Shown: positions 25,527 through 37,643 of the stretch, one piece after another
How the letters are laid out: the number at the start of each line of letters is the position of its first letter
Position numbering within the stretch: the first letter of the stretch is position 1
From: Penelope pileata
Lineage: Eukaryota > Chordata > Aves > Galliformes > Cracidae
Length of the DNA: 64,000 nucleotides
NCBI GenBank assembly: GCA_013396635.1
Contig: WBMW01005037.1
Coordinates: 397,502-461,501 of the forward strand
Reading direction: 5' to 3'
Notes under the pieces: generated by a model
Seen by the model: only the letters and a program-made list of their open reading frames with translations
The model's database searches: none
What the model was told of the DNA's origin: nothing
Translations under genes and position numbers: made by a program

Positions 25527-25943
25527 GGCAATACTCTTTTTAATGCACCCTAGGATCCCATTGGCCCTCTTAGCCACCAGGGCACACTGCTGGCTCATGG
25601 CCAACCTGTCATCTACCAGGACCCCCAGGTCCCTCTCTGTAGAGCTCCTCTCCAGCAGGTCGTCCCCCAGCTTGTACTGGTACATGCGGTTATTCCTCCC
25701 CAGGTGCAAGACTCTACACTTGCTTTTGTTAAACCTCATCAGGTTCCTCTCTGCCCATCTCTCCAGCCTGTCCAGGTCTTGCTGAATGGCAGCACAGCCT
25801 TCTGGCGTGTCAGCCACTCCCCCCAGCTTCGTGTCATCAGCAAACTTGCTGAGGGTGGACACTATCCCCTCATCAAGGTCGTTGATGAAGACATTGAACA
25901 AGACTGGACCCAGCACCGACCCCTGGGGAACACCGCTAGTTAC
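25527..25943 (-). pseudogene. CR1 ORF2 remnant: C-terminal half of the reverse transcriptase
   Basis: 139 codons are open on the minus strand from 25943 down to the N gap. The start is missing because of 5' truncation. Near the N-terminus is the RT motif GVPQGS followed by LGPVLFN; about 18 residues later comes the catalytic FADD box (25833-25844), the equivalent of YXDD. Then follow DLDRLERWAERNLMRF and KCRVLHLG, typical of non-LTR retrotransposon RT. In a full element this protein copies CR1 RNA into the genome from a nicked target. The piece lacks the N-terminal fingers and the endonuclease, so it is inactive, although the two catalytic Asp of FADD are kept. Confidence 0.9.
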
Positions 25944-28900
25944 ACTGCTAGAAACCCATCAGCAAACCTGCAAGGTTACAATTTAAAGGATACAAAGTTG
26001 GGAAATGGAAATCAGAGATTTCCATGACACAATTTTGCTAAATAAATAAGGCATAGTTCTATCTTCAGATACAAGCATGCAATTCCCACTGAAGCCAACT
26101 GGAGCTGTACCAAGGCTGAGCTGAGCATTACACAAGAATACCTTGGACACTGCTCTACAGTGAGTTCATACATTCTTCTCCATGTACAACAGAGATGACA
26201 GCAACTGTGGCGTAGGTTAATGTAAAACCCTCAAGTCACACATGCTGTCCTAGAAAAAAGACTCACTGAGAGCTAATGAGATGGAAAATCTCAAACTTCT
26301 AAAATCCACTCATTTTCTAAAATAAAAAACAAATGTTTTTAACATCACAAGAGAAAACATTATCAATTCAAACTATCTAAATTTCTCAGTCTAGTAATAC
26401 GTTATTAATAGAAACACATTCAACAAGAAAATTATTATGGTGGTAGTAGTACTGGTGGTACTTTGCAATTTTTGGAAACATATGGCAACCAAACTCAAAG
26501 AATTTCTTTATTTTAAGTCTTATTTTTTATTAGAATTTAGAAGTCTGGACTCTGGATTTAAAATGTGGCTTGATACTGATATCTTGCTTGATATTGAAAT
26601 TTTTTCAGCTCTGGAAGTAAATATGAAATATGAAATATTCTTTAGATTGTATAAAACAAACAAGCAAAACCAAACAACAACAAAAATACAACAACAAAAA
26701 AACCCTCACAATTAATCACTACCCTAGTTATTATCATGATTATCAAGGAATTTGGAAACACAGAGGACCAGAAAGTACTCTGAGTATTCTCAGTTAAGCC
26801 TGCAACAACTGAAAGCCAATAACAACAGTTAATGATAGACCTCCTTTGGCTCAAGCTTGCTTTCTCTGTGTGCTTTGCAGACTAACTGTTGATCCTCGGT
26901 GTAAGAATGCTGCTGATCCTTCTTTTTCAGTGTTCCTGGAAATGTGTATCAAAACCCTGAAGACTGCCCTAAACTCTAAGATTAATGCCACAGACAAGAA
27001 TGTTTGCTAATGAATTTCCATTTATTCACAATCTTTAAGACAAGAAGGTACTTAAAATGTCTAATGAAGCAGTTCTCAGCCATTTTTCACGACAGCACTT
27101 CTCCAAATACAATCATTCATTCTCTGCATTGGGGCTTATAATTCCTTCTTAGATACGTTTGTTAGAGAACCCAATAGCCTTGCATAACTGTTCTGTTCTT
27201 CCTAATTATTTACCATTCCACAAATCACTGTAATCTGTAATGGTTGTTAACAGTTACTCTGAAGTTGTTCATGACTAGTATAGTTCATTGTCAGAGGACA
27301 CAGGAAACTCATGGGTCTGGGCATCTCCCTCCCCTGACACTGCCTTCTTTCCTACTGTAAGAAGAGTTACTTCTGCCAGAGCTAAGAACTGCTGCTCCTT
27401 CCAGACCCTCTGCCTCTGCTGGTGATGAGAGCAGAAGCAAACACCTACAGACAGGGTCAGCAGGAACAGTAACTCAGCCATTGCAACAGCAAACAGGAAA
27501 CAAAGAAAATATACAAATATACAATACATACAAACATTTGAGCTTTGCCAAATGGCTCTAGACTCAACACTGCTGTAGGGACTAGAAAAAAAATTGGGAC
27601 GGAAATCCAGAAACTCAGCTAGCCTCTTTAGTCTCTCAACAACTTAATCTGAGTAGTAATTCACAAGTCAGGTACTTTATTTCTTCTTGCTGTGTTACTA
27701 TGCTCATTCTTAGATGGATTTTTTAATAAAGTCCTAATTATAAAAGTGGCACTGAAAGAGACAACATCAAGGTCTAAACCATTTTATGTGCAAAGGTCAC
27801 GGGACACAAAGTTTATCTACAATGAAAAATGAAAACAGAACTGAATTGTTAACACTGCATATGCCTACAAAGGGCAAAAGCAGAGCTGGTGATCACAATT
27901 TAAACCAAAAACTGGCTACTGGCTCTTCAGAATACTTCAAAATGCAAACGTTATGCAAGATGCTTACTGAGTTATTAAGAACTAGCATGATTTCCAGTGT
28001 TTAACCTCCTTAAGAGAAAAGTCAACATTTTATACTATCCCACCTTTACTAAACAGATTGCTACCTCACTGAAAATAGTAACCGAATGCCTTAAGCGTTG
28101 AGCGCTGTAGGAGTTATGCAATAAAGTATTCTTCATACCTGGAAGTATGCACATAAAGTTGACTCACTTCCACTGCTATCTTTGATTCTAAAGTATTGAC
28201 CACAATGACAACTCATTTAATCACATACTATGTACATAAAGGTGATCTAAATTATTCTGGTGAATGGATTTCACGGAGGCTAACACAAATACACAACGTT
28301 CTCCTTTCAGGCAACAAGCCCCTATCACTTAAGTCTCCCAAATAACTCAATGTACTTGTTTCAGTTGGACATGTCTTTATGAAATCAGAACAGAGGATTT
28401 AACACCAAAGATGATAAATATGTTAAAGATCACGAGGGCTTTGAACTCTTGTGTACCAGGGTGTAAAACTGCATGTGAATAGCACCTTCTCTTCCTGTCT
28501 TTGCTTTCTGCAGTTATGAAATACTTCCTTCTCCTTTCATTCCACAAAATCTGGAATTCTCATCAGTGATGGGCTCACCCAAGGATAAACATGTATAAGA
28601 CAAATACAAATAAACTCAGTCCAAAATCAGCAATAGATTTTTCCTGAAGGCTGAACTTCTTATGGGACAGAACCGGATCTGCGCTTTTTGGAGTAAGCTA
28701 CTTTTTTTTTTTTTTTAATAATGAAAAACATAAGCAGAGAGTTTCATCCACTTTTTGGGTCCTATAAATATTCTGCTGGCCTATATCCAAAATCAATATT
28801 CTTTTTGTGGTATTTTGAGAACTCTTACATTAAAAGATTGCTTTGAATGCATTCATTTGTATTCATTTCTAGGCAGATAAGTGAATGCATTTAACACACA

Positions 28901-29919
28901 GCAATTTTATATAATTGGTATCAAGTGAATTACAACACCACTCACTACTAATTCAGAATCAGTATTTATTTGTACTGCAGAAGCTCAAGCTCTACATTGT
29001 CGACATCTGCGGCAGCAAACTGTTCTGCCCTTTGGCCTGCTGGACAACCTCGGGAAAGGCACTTCACAGCATTGCACCACAATGATTCTGTCAATAATGA
29101 GAATGCTGTTAGGACATCATAGGACATCATGCTAAAACAGTTTGAGACCTACATGGGACAGACATTTCCTAATGGGTAGATACTTTTATTTGTTAACTTA
29201 CTAAAACTAGATTGAAGATATATTAGCTGTGTATCAAACTGAAAAGCTATTTATCATAGAAAAGGTAACGGTCCTTGAAGCCTTCAATACTTTTCTGTAT
29301 TTTCTGAAGTGATCTAATTGATCTATTTATTGTTCAAATGGCAAACTATTTTTTAAACACAATGCACAGTCCGGACTACATCTGTTAATAAAAGAGTTCG
29401 TTCTGTTTCTTAAAGCTAATAACACATGCATAATATTTGCTAGTATTTTACAACTATTACTGGTTACTGCAGCTTTTCTATTCATAGCGTAGCAAATGAT
29501 AATAAGAAACTTAAACTCATGCAAATCAAATTTTTGATGTGTCCTTTCCACTTCAAAAACAAACAAAAAAAACCCCACAAACCCCACATCAAATCAGGAA
29601 CAGCTTCTTTATCCATGTTTGGGAAAAAACATAGCTCTTGAAGGGCCTTCTTTGATTACTTTAAATGAAAAAGCAATGCCAAGAAAATGCAACTACTGAG
29701 ACCGTAACATAATCCCAAATCTACCTGCTGAAAAGGGGAAAAAACAGACCAGATCTTGATTTAGTCACTTTGTCATCAATGGCAACATACGCTAACTGAT
29801 TATTTGGGCCTAAGTACCACGCAGGCAATGTCTTCTTGGAGCAGACTTTTTCGAAGATTTGACCAGCTCTTCAGTACGGCATAGAGAAGGAACTGAGAGA
29901 AGAATTTGTCTCAATTACA
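25944..29919. other. AT-rich non-coding stretch, nothing recognised
   Basis: No gene seen. T15 lies near 28701-28716. The minus-strand frame at 27275-27529 begins with a hydrophobic segment that resembles a signal peptide, but it has no supporting context. Other frames are chance. Confidence 0.5.
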
Positions 29920-30230
29920 GGAACAATTCCAGACCAACCTAGGGACTGGCCAGCCAGGTAGCAGCCCTGCAAAGGATTGCTGCATCCTGCTGCAAGATAA
30001 GCAGAACAAGATTTGGCAGCGAGCCGTTGCAGTGACAACGGCTAACTGCATAAGTAAAAGCATAGCAGGTGTGTCAAGGAAAATGATTGTTCCCCTCTAC
30101 TTGGCAGATGTGTGACTGTTTCTGGACCTGGAATACTGTGTCTAGTGTTGGGATGCTCATTACAAGAGACAGACAAACAAATCAGAGACAGCTTAGCAGA
30201 TGCCACTCACTGAGGACTAAACAAGGTAAA
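29920..30230 (+). mobile_element. CR1 LINE, old internal fragment (RT C-terminus)
   Basis: A forward-oriented, strongly diverged CR1 piece from the end of the reverse transcriptase. Blocks in order are 'aggaacaattccagacc', 'gactggccagccaggtagca', 'gccgttgcagtgacaacggc', 'attgttcccctctacttggc', 'ctggaatactgtgtctagtg' and 'gctcattacaagagacagac'. In translation, QRAVAV, then ANCISKSIAGVSRKM and IVPLYLA match the family's pattern (QRALAA, AN-CI-SIA-SR, V-LPLYSA). Stops and frameshifts follow after about 30115. Neither the 3' tail nor the upstream RT is present, so both ends are lost or unrecognisable. Confidence 0.75.
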
Positions 30231-33200
30231 ACCAGAACAGAGAACCCAACATACAGAACTGTAATGACAGTTAAGAGCTTGCTTGGCAATCTGTCTGCCT
30301 GGCTTCAGAGTTCTGATGCAGTTCAGTAGCTCAGCTGGCTGCAGTGGGGACTGGGACCTTTCCTGCCACAAAACAGAGTGGATGCACTGCACTTACGATT
30401 CAAAGGGACACGAACTGCTGTCTCTTTACCTGCTCTAATATAACTGATGCTATTTTTAAAAGCATTATCTTAACGTCACTTCAGAGCAGGAGGATGTTTT
30501 TGCAGTTCTGTACGCAGATGAGAACACTGTTTCAGCACAACAGATTTTGTCAGGATGGACAGAGGCTTTTGGCCATGTACAAGGTGTTTGAGAATGTCCC
30601 ATTTCTCATAAGCAGGACTACAGAGCCATTGCAAACACCATGGATACAAATTGTCTTCTGGATTCACTTTCCCACTTTTCCACTAACAATGGCACAATTT
30701 GATTGAAATTGCGTATAGAAAAACTGCAGTTTTCCTTTCCTTTCTTTACCCTGTCTTATGAGTTTTCAAGGAAAAAGGACACAATGCATGACAGAAGTGC
30801 AACACTGAAGCAGAAGCTATCAGTGTTGTAGGTTTCTTCATAACTCAAAATTAAATTATTCAAGTTAATTTCCTGCTGGCAAATTTAAATTAGAAGTAAT
30901 CCATGTTTTCATTAACATGCTGATGTGATGCTGTTTTTGATATAAATTCTTACTTTGTCTAGAAATTACATTTTTTATCATCAGTCCATTTAAAATGTTT
31001 ACATTCATCAGGTCAGTGACCTGCTGAGACTGATACACAGTAAGTTCGCTAGCTGAGCAGGTTTATTTTTATTGTACTTTGGTTCCTAAACTAACAGTGT
31101 TTTCTCTGCACGAACTAAGTAGCTGAGGTTAGGTAACCAGAACTCAAAGGGTTATTGTTGGTATGAAACACAGGAAATTAATAAGATTTGGATGGTTACC
31201 ATGCCAAAAAGTCATTGCTAAGACAAATGTTTCTTCACTCTGGGACATGAAAGTAACACAGTAGTTTAACAGTTACGGTGTAGCACATTTATGCATATGA
31301 TACTTTCAGTGCGGTTTGTGAGAACTAGACTAAAGCAAAACAAGGACGCTTATAAAAATCCTTTAGCTTAGTTTTGTAGATAAACTATTCCAGATTACTG
31401 TTCTACAGGATATACAAACACTTAAGGATAAATGTCCTGCGCTTCAAGAGAGTTGCTTATGCTAGAAGTGAGGATTTGTATCATTTTACTCCTGGGAGTC
31501 CTTTCTTACTTGGAAAGGATGAACGGAATGTGAAGTAACGGTGCAATGTACTTCACAAAAGCCCTGTCAACTCTCAGATGCTTCATCAGTTAGCATAAAC
31601 CTCCGGGCAGGCCAAACAAAGTGGGGATATTCCATTAGGGGAGCCCAGAGGGGGATGAACGTGTAACAGCAGAGAACACAGCAGGGAATGGCAGAGTACT
31701 GTGAAGGCAAACAAAACTTCATACTGTTAATTCAAACAACCTCAGTACTGATAAGACTCTTTAATAAAGGGAACTCGTTGCTATTCACCATTTTAAAGTC
31801 GTAAAATAAAAGAATGAAGTAAACTCGAGCCTAATCTTCAGCAGGCTCAGCTGAGTAAGATTTAAAAAAAAACCCAAACCACACAGAAGTAAGTAATTTT
31901 GGTTTTACAATACTGACTGATACAACAGATACTTCTAGCATTTGGAACTGCAGTAAGATGATACACACTTTTAAGACAAATAAAAACCCTAATATTTATT
32001 ATTCTAAAATCTTGTAACTTTAAAAGTAAACTTTTTTTTTCTTTTTAATATCTTGAAGGGGGTATTGTGTTTTGTAAGGTACCCTACATCTTTGTTTTTC
32101 AGTCTTCTTCTTCTTCTTCAAAAAAAAAAAGGAATTGCACCTCATTGTGCTGTTTATATATCACCCACCCTAGATTTTTCTGGACAAGTTAAGTAAAATT
32201 AAGAAAGTAGTTTATTTTTTTGTTTTAAATTATTGCTTTTAAAGGTTTGCAGAAACAATTTTTCTGGGCATAGGTGCCAGAAATTCATTCTCTGTGTAAA
32301 AAGGAATGCGCAAGTACCATAGGCCAGTCAGAATGCACACAGCATGGAACGAAGCCAAGCAATAGCTGCTTATTGCCCATCTGCCACTTCTGGGGAACTC
32401 CAGAGGGAGCTGTGGATAGAGTGGGAATATTTTGTGGGTAAGCAAAGAAAACAGGAGGGGTTTTGGAAAGTGAAGTGAAAAGTACTTGATAATGACAGGC
32501 CAGGGAGCTGGGTAATGCCATTAATGCAGTTAGCATGGGAAAAAACAGGAATACAAATGCACAAGAAATTAGACTCTAGTAATACCATCATTTTCAGAAA
32601 AATTTCCTGCTCACGTTGATCCTATGGCAACTTGGATTGCAAATTGAATAAGCATCAACAGAAAAAGGAAAATTAATTTTACAGACAGGAGGTCTACAGT
32701 ATAGAACTGGAGATCTGCTAGAGAAATTAGGATCACTGACTGAAGAAGGCCTTCCAGGTCTTGCCTATTCCTGAGCAACTAACATTTCAAGTGAGGGAAG
32801 CCCTAGCTTACACAGTAAGAACAAAATAATGAAATACTTAATAAATACAGTGAGCATAGAATATTCCCATGTCTCATTTAAGATCAAATAAAAACTATTA
32901 AACAGAGATTCAACACAGGAAAGAAATGACATTTTTTCTATGTCTGGCAAAGTGCTTTGTATCATTCAAAACGTCTCATGTAAAATTCAGTCACATAAAA
33001 ACAGATGGCACAACCCACTGGTGAATGGCAATTACAGGCCCCTTCCTCATGACATATTTAGCAGAGAAGAACTTGCCATACATGCAGGTATGAAATTCAA
33101 GCTAAGGAATTTATGTCCTCAGAATACAACTTTAGCAAACAAATTCTGAGTTTCACAAATAAAGCTTACTGCCTTTTGCTGTCCTCCCTTTCCTGCACAG

Positions 33201-36200
33201 CTTATCAGGTGCGCAACAAAATAAATTTACCCTTGCAAAATTCTACGACATTACTATTTTCCTTTGCATTACAACATTCTATGATTTGTGTTTGTGTTTT
33301 GTTTTATAGTGTGTTTTACTTTATTTTTTCTTTAAAAATAAAACCAAAACAGATTTGGAGGACATAGAACTTGGCCTATGCACTGACAACACAGAGATCA
33401 AGACAGTTCTGTGCTGTATCATGTCAGTAAACAAAATGAAGGAAAAAAAGGCCAGTTGGGCAACTTAGAAAATAAAAAGACCAACACTGTGAAATGAGCA
33501 GTGTAATTTATAAGCTGTCATATCATTAATCACAAGAACATTAACCTTTAAACTGTGGCTAAAGAAATTCCAGTTCCACTCCTCTGTGGGGTAATGCTCT
33601 GCACCCCTCTAGGCTTTTCTGTGTAGGCGTAGGGGGTCTTCCTTTGATCTCTGTCCTCAGTTCCACAGGGAGGGCAATGTTTTATGACTGACTGATGGCA
33701 TTAAGCCCAAGATAATTCTGGCAACGTGCACTATGGTTTTTAATCCTATTTCTCACCTCTGCTTCCTGTGACTCACTTCTATCACTCATCTTTGCATCCC
33801 AAAAAGAAATCTGAAATCACATTTTTGAGTTAAGAAAATTAACTTGCTCAAATTTCTGGGCAGGATTTAGCTCTCTACGGAATTGTCATATTTTATCATT
33901 ATAAGTATTTATTGCAAGTTAACAATAAAAAGACATCTATGCAGGCCTGAGGTGCTTTGGCAGATGACCAATGCTGCAGTGATGCAGGTGTGCTGCAGCT
34001 CCATCTCACTCTGATGGAATTAAGCATACTTGAATTTCTAGCCAAAGACAAGCTACAAATAGAAGGAAATGCATTAGTTTTCTTTTACTTCTGTACAACA
34101 GAGACACTTAAGGTCAGTTTATCAAATCTGAGCAGTAAAAATTCACAAAATAACAAACGTGCCAATTATATATGAATAATTGCACACTGTTACGGTACCT
34201 GAATGCACACATGATCAAATACGCAATTGACTGACACTTTCTTACATTATGCAGGTTGTAATGAGGAAGATAAACATAGACAAACTTCCTCTCTGAATCT
34301 AGTTAGTTGCTTCATCTCTCTGTGCATGCGGAAAATAACCTCACAGAGGAGATGGGAAAAGAAAGCTTCTTTTGTTCTTCATCTTCAGTCCAGTGACAAA
34401 TATCCCTTACCAAATTTGGCATTTCATGTTCAGAAATAAGCCGTTGCCGTAAAAACCTGTTTTGACAGCATCAGATGGCCACAAGGACTCTTAGCACTTC
34501 CTCAAAGTTGAGTAAATTGGTCCTATAGACAATTATTCAAAACTCTTCCGAGCTGTTCAAGATATTACTAAGTCTGGAAAATGACAAGACTGTGGCAAGC
34601 AACTACTTTAAGACTCCACTATATTATAACATTTTTTTTTTATGAAGATGATGCTTATGTCTGAATTTCATTCTTGATTTGTTACAGAGCAGTTATACTT
34701 GTTACTTTGTTACAGTGATTATACTGACATTTCATTTCATGATGAATATACTGAATTGGCAGTTTCCATTAAGAAACATTATTTATTTCCTTTTGGCCAT
34801 ATACAATGCTGTAGCACCAGTTCTTCTAGTTTCCAGCAGTGCAATCTAGGATAACAAGTCAACTGTTTTCCTCAAATGTGGAAAATAAATGATTTGGGAA
34901 CACATTCTTAGATGGGTATCTTTGATAGCTCACCCAAATGTCTGCCTTGAAAATTACTACGTAATTTCTTCAAATACTGAATATGTTCCCCTTTTCCAAA
35001 GAATACAGCAATTTAAGGTATTATATAAAAGGTTTCGAATTATTTTCCTTTAAAATTTTCATGTCTGTCATGTAAAGTTCAAATTATTTCTCTCCTGTAA
35101 ATTGTTTTCTCAAGTTTTTTTTTTTTTTTCTTTTCCCTTTTAAGGGGAAGTTTTTCCTTTAATAAGATAAGGATAGTTCAGCCCGGAACAATTTCCAGCA
35201 GTGAGCAGAGGCCAGATATGGGCACACAGAGACCACCACAAACAACAACTCCTCTCTCAGTTCAAACTCCCCAGTCATTTTCAACTTGCATACTGATCCA
35301 GACGTTAGTATTTCAGAATCTCAAATACTATTTTCTGAGTACTTTTCTAGCATCCTCAGAACTGCTTGAGTCATCACCATCCCTTGGAGGAAACACATGC
35401 ATTTTGCAAGCCAATACCAGTGAACAATGACTACGTCTGCTAGGTACATATTAGATATCACAACAGCACACCCAAAGCCCATTTCTATTTGGCAGCTACA
35501 TCCCAGTGAACGCTATATTTCCAGAACTCTCGAGAATTCTGTTGGAATAAATCTGTAAAACACTTACAAGTAAAAGTGTTACAGATAAGAGCACTGGATG
35601 TCATTCTAATTCCATACTGATTTACAGCAACAAAGGCCCCCCTCAGATGTTTCATTTTCCCATTTATCACAGAAAGAAAAAATAATTGTCTTTGGTTAGT
35701 GCTGCAAGGCTGTAATTATTCATACGAATCCTTAATATTCAGTGAGAAAATGCACCTAACAAATCAAGATTTGGCTCTCAGCTCAGTAGTACTCTGAAAA
35801 GCTTCGATCAATAAGATTTCAGTTGATGAAAAGATGTAAGTTCTGGCAGCGTTGCAACCTTAAGATCATCACTATAATCATTTTTTTTCTCCTAGCTTCC
35901 TCACTCTCTTTGGGTTCATAACCTGTGGATACTTTCATATGCAAGGCTCAACTCTCAGAAAAAGGAATGAATATAAGTGCTCACAGGACTGGACCCTTGG
36001 AACTTAAAATGAAATCTGTCTTGATGCAGTTTGTTTGCTACTCATTTTTTGTTACTCATTGTTTGTTTGTCATTTTAATGACAAGGATTGTTTGAATCAG
36101 ACCTCCTCAAGAGAATTCAATTGACATGAGAAAGATTAATCAGGGTTAAACATGATGCCAACTGATTCATCCTAATAACAAGCATGTAAATAATCAGCAC

Positions 36201-36716
36201 ACTGAGCCCAGTAGAAATATTATGGATTTATGACTATATTTCTTCCTATTCTTTAAAACCTTACATTGGTTAGTAATTTTAATTGGATTTAATAAAATTT
36301 TAAATTTTACATCACCCTAACATTGCAGTTATAATGAAAGTGGAAGCTGTCACATGTAATCATTCTGCAATGATTAGTGGCCAGTAAGTGCAGTGACTTA
36401 AAAATCTATCTGGCATTGACAGTTCTATGGATAGCTCATGTACAGAAACACTTGGATTATACATGCAGTGTCATCACTTCTATAATGAAAATATATTCAA
36501 ATAAAATAGAAATCAGAGAAAGATTAAAAAAAAAAATCAAATCTCAAGCAGCTACCTACTATAAAATAGAGAGATATCCAAAATATATCAGGTACGAGAA
36601 GGATATTGGTATTGCTATCAGTTTTGGAAAGTTAGGAAATCAAGCTGTCTCCACAGATCTTCCAGTACTGAAGAGGATGTGGCAAAAATATGAGTTGCTT
36701 CATGTAGGTATTGGAC
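30231..36716. other. AT-rich non-coding stretch with simple repeats
   Basis: No gene seen. Simple tracts are a CTT run (32104-32119) running into A11 (32120-32130), and T15 near 35117-35130. The 120-codon frame at 30344-30706 has no conserved-looking features, and the three overlapping minus frames at 32239-32591 look like chance. Confidence 0.5.
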
Positions 36717-36753
36717 TTTTTTTTTTTTTTTTTTTTTGGGGGGGGGGGGGGGG
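36717..36753. repeat. T21-G16 homopolymer junction
   Basis: A run of 21 T (36717-36737) is followed directly by 16 G (36738-36753). Such a long pure G run is rare in AT-rich DNA and could form a G-quadruplex. It may also be a sequencing or consensus artefact, because both homopolymer types are error-prone. Confidence 0.9.
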
Positions 36754-37429
36754 CTATGTGGCAAGAACATGCTATAATTACTGGTGCTAATGGGTAGGTA
36801 GAACTCCCCTCAGCTTCCCGGGATATCTGTGATCTCACAGAGATACGTGGTCTTCATAACTGTATTCTCTGTGCATCTCATAGCTGTCAAAATATTTATC
36901 CTCTAATCAGCCTGGGAGGGATTTAGCATTCCATCTGTTCTACAGTTCAGGGACTGAGACACAAAGACCGTCTTCACTGTAATGGAAAGTGCAAACTCAA
37001 GAATGGATTTATGAAACCAAACTTTCTTTATCTTGAGTATTTTCAGAATACATTACTGCTTGTCAGCTTGGGAGAGAAAACACCTACACCAGACACAGCA
37101 AAAACAGAGCTCAGCATATTTGCTTGGAGACTAATCTGTTTCATGTCTGCTATGCTCTCTTTTGGTCCATTTGCCTCATATGGACAAAACTTCCCTGTTA
37201 AGGCAGTAAATATAGTTAGGCTTCTAAAGGACTACTGCATTGGATGAGGAAATGAAAATTGCAGGGAAAACTGTCTCAAAAGCAGTTACACAGCAATGCA
37301 TTCAAATATACTTGAGCTGGGTGAGGAAAGCTAGCTCCACACTTAATGTCAACCCATTAGCAATATGCTCTGCAAAGTATCCAACTTGCTCAGAGTGAGC
37401 TACCATAGTGTTAAACATGGCACTGCCCT

Positions 37430-37505
37430 ATCCAAGGCAACACACATTCTATGCAATTTGTCAAAGTCACACGGAAAGCCACTTTTTGATTTTAGAACCT
37501 TAGAA
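37430..37505 (-). mobile_element. Possible MIR SINE relic (weak)
   Basis: Reverse-oriented blocks 'gcaatttgtcaaagtcacac' and, 14 bases on, 'tttttgattttagaacct' resemble the MIR pattern cttgcccaaggtcacac and gggattcgaaccc. Only one block is strong, so the call is tentative. Confidence 0.3.
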
Positions 37506-37606
37506 GATTAGAAGAGCAATTATGAGCTCTTTGTTGTTTACATCTTATTGGATGGTGTTTGTTGAAGAAAAAATAAAACTCTACCACTTCTGAGTCTTCT
37601 TACATT

Positions 37607-37643
37607 TCTCTCTCTCTCTCTTTTTTTTTTTTTTTTTTTTTTT
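37607..37643. repeat. (TC)7 followed by T23
   Basis: A TC microsatellite (37607-37620) grading directly into a T23 run (37621-37643). Polypyrimidine tract; on the minus strand it would be a poly-A with GA extension. No retrocopy is recognisable beside it. Confidence 0.9.

Larger units (their letters stand above)
25336..25943 (-). mobile_element. CR1 LINE, young copy with open reverse transcriptase frame
   Basis: The left end is the 3' tail, with three 'cacagaat'-type units from 25336, followed by 'ttggaagggacctcaagag'. Internal sequence is interrupted by an N gap at 25485-25526. From 25527 to 25943 the copy reads through the C-terminal part of the reverse transcriptase without a stop and is truncated just upstream. 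Compared with the copy at 45184-46112, about 380 bases between the 3' region and the RT segment are missing around the gap. Low divergence and the open frame mark it as the youngest CR1 here. It is too truncated to move by itself. Confidence 0.95.

Noticed and set aside
27275..27529. Minus-strand 84-codon frame starting with a hydrophobic, signal-like segment
   Set aside because: No promoter, no homologue recognised, and the rest of the frame has no pattern; hydrophobic N-termini are common in AT-rich chance frames.
30344..30706. 120-codon + strand open frame
   Set aside because: No domain, no coding-like residue pattern and an overlapping minus-strand frame; a frame this long is expected occasionally over 64 kb.
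36377..36790. 137-codon + strand frame
   Set aside because: Runs through the T21/G16 homopolymer (poly-Phe and poly-Gly in translation) and has no protein-like features.
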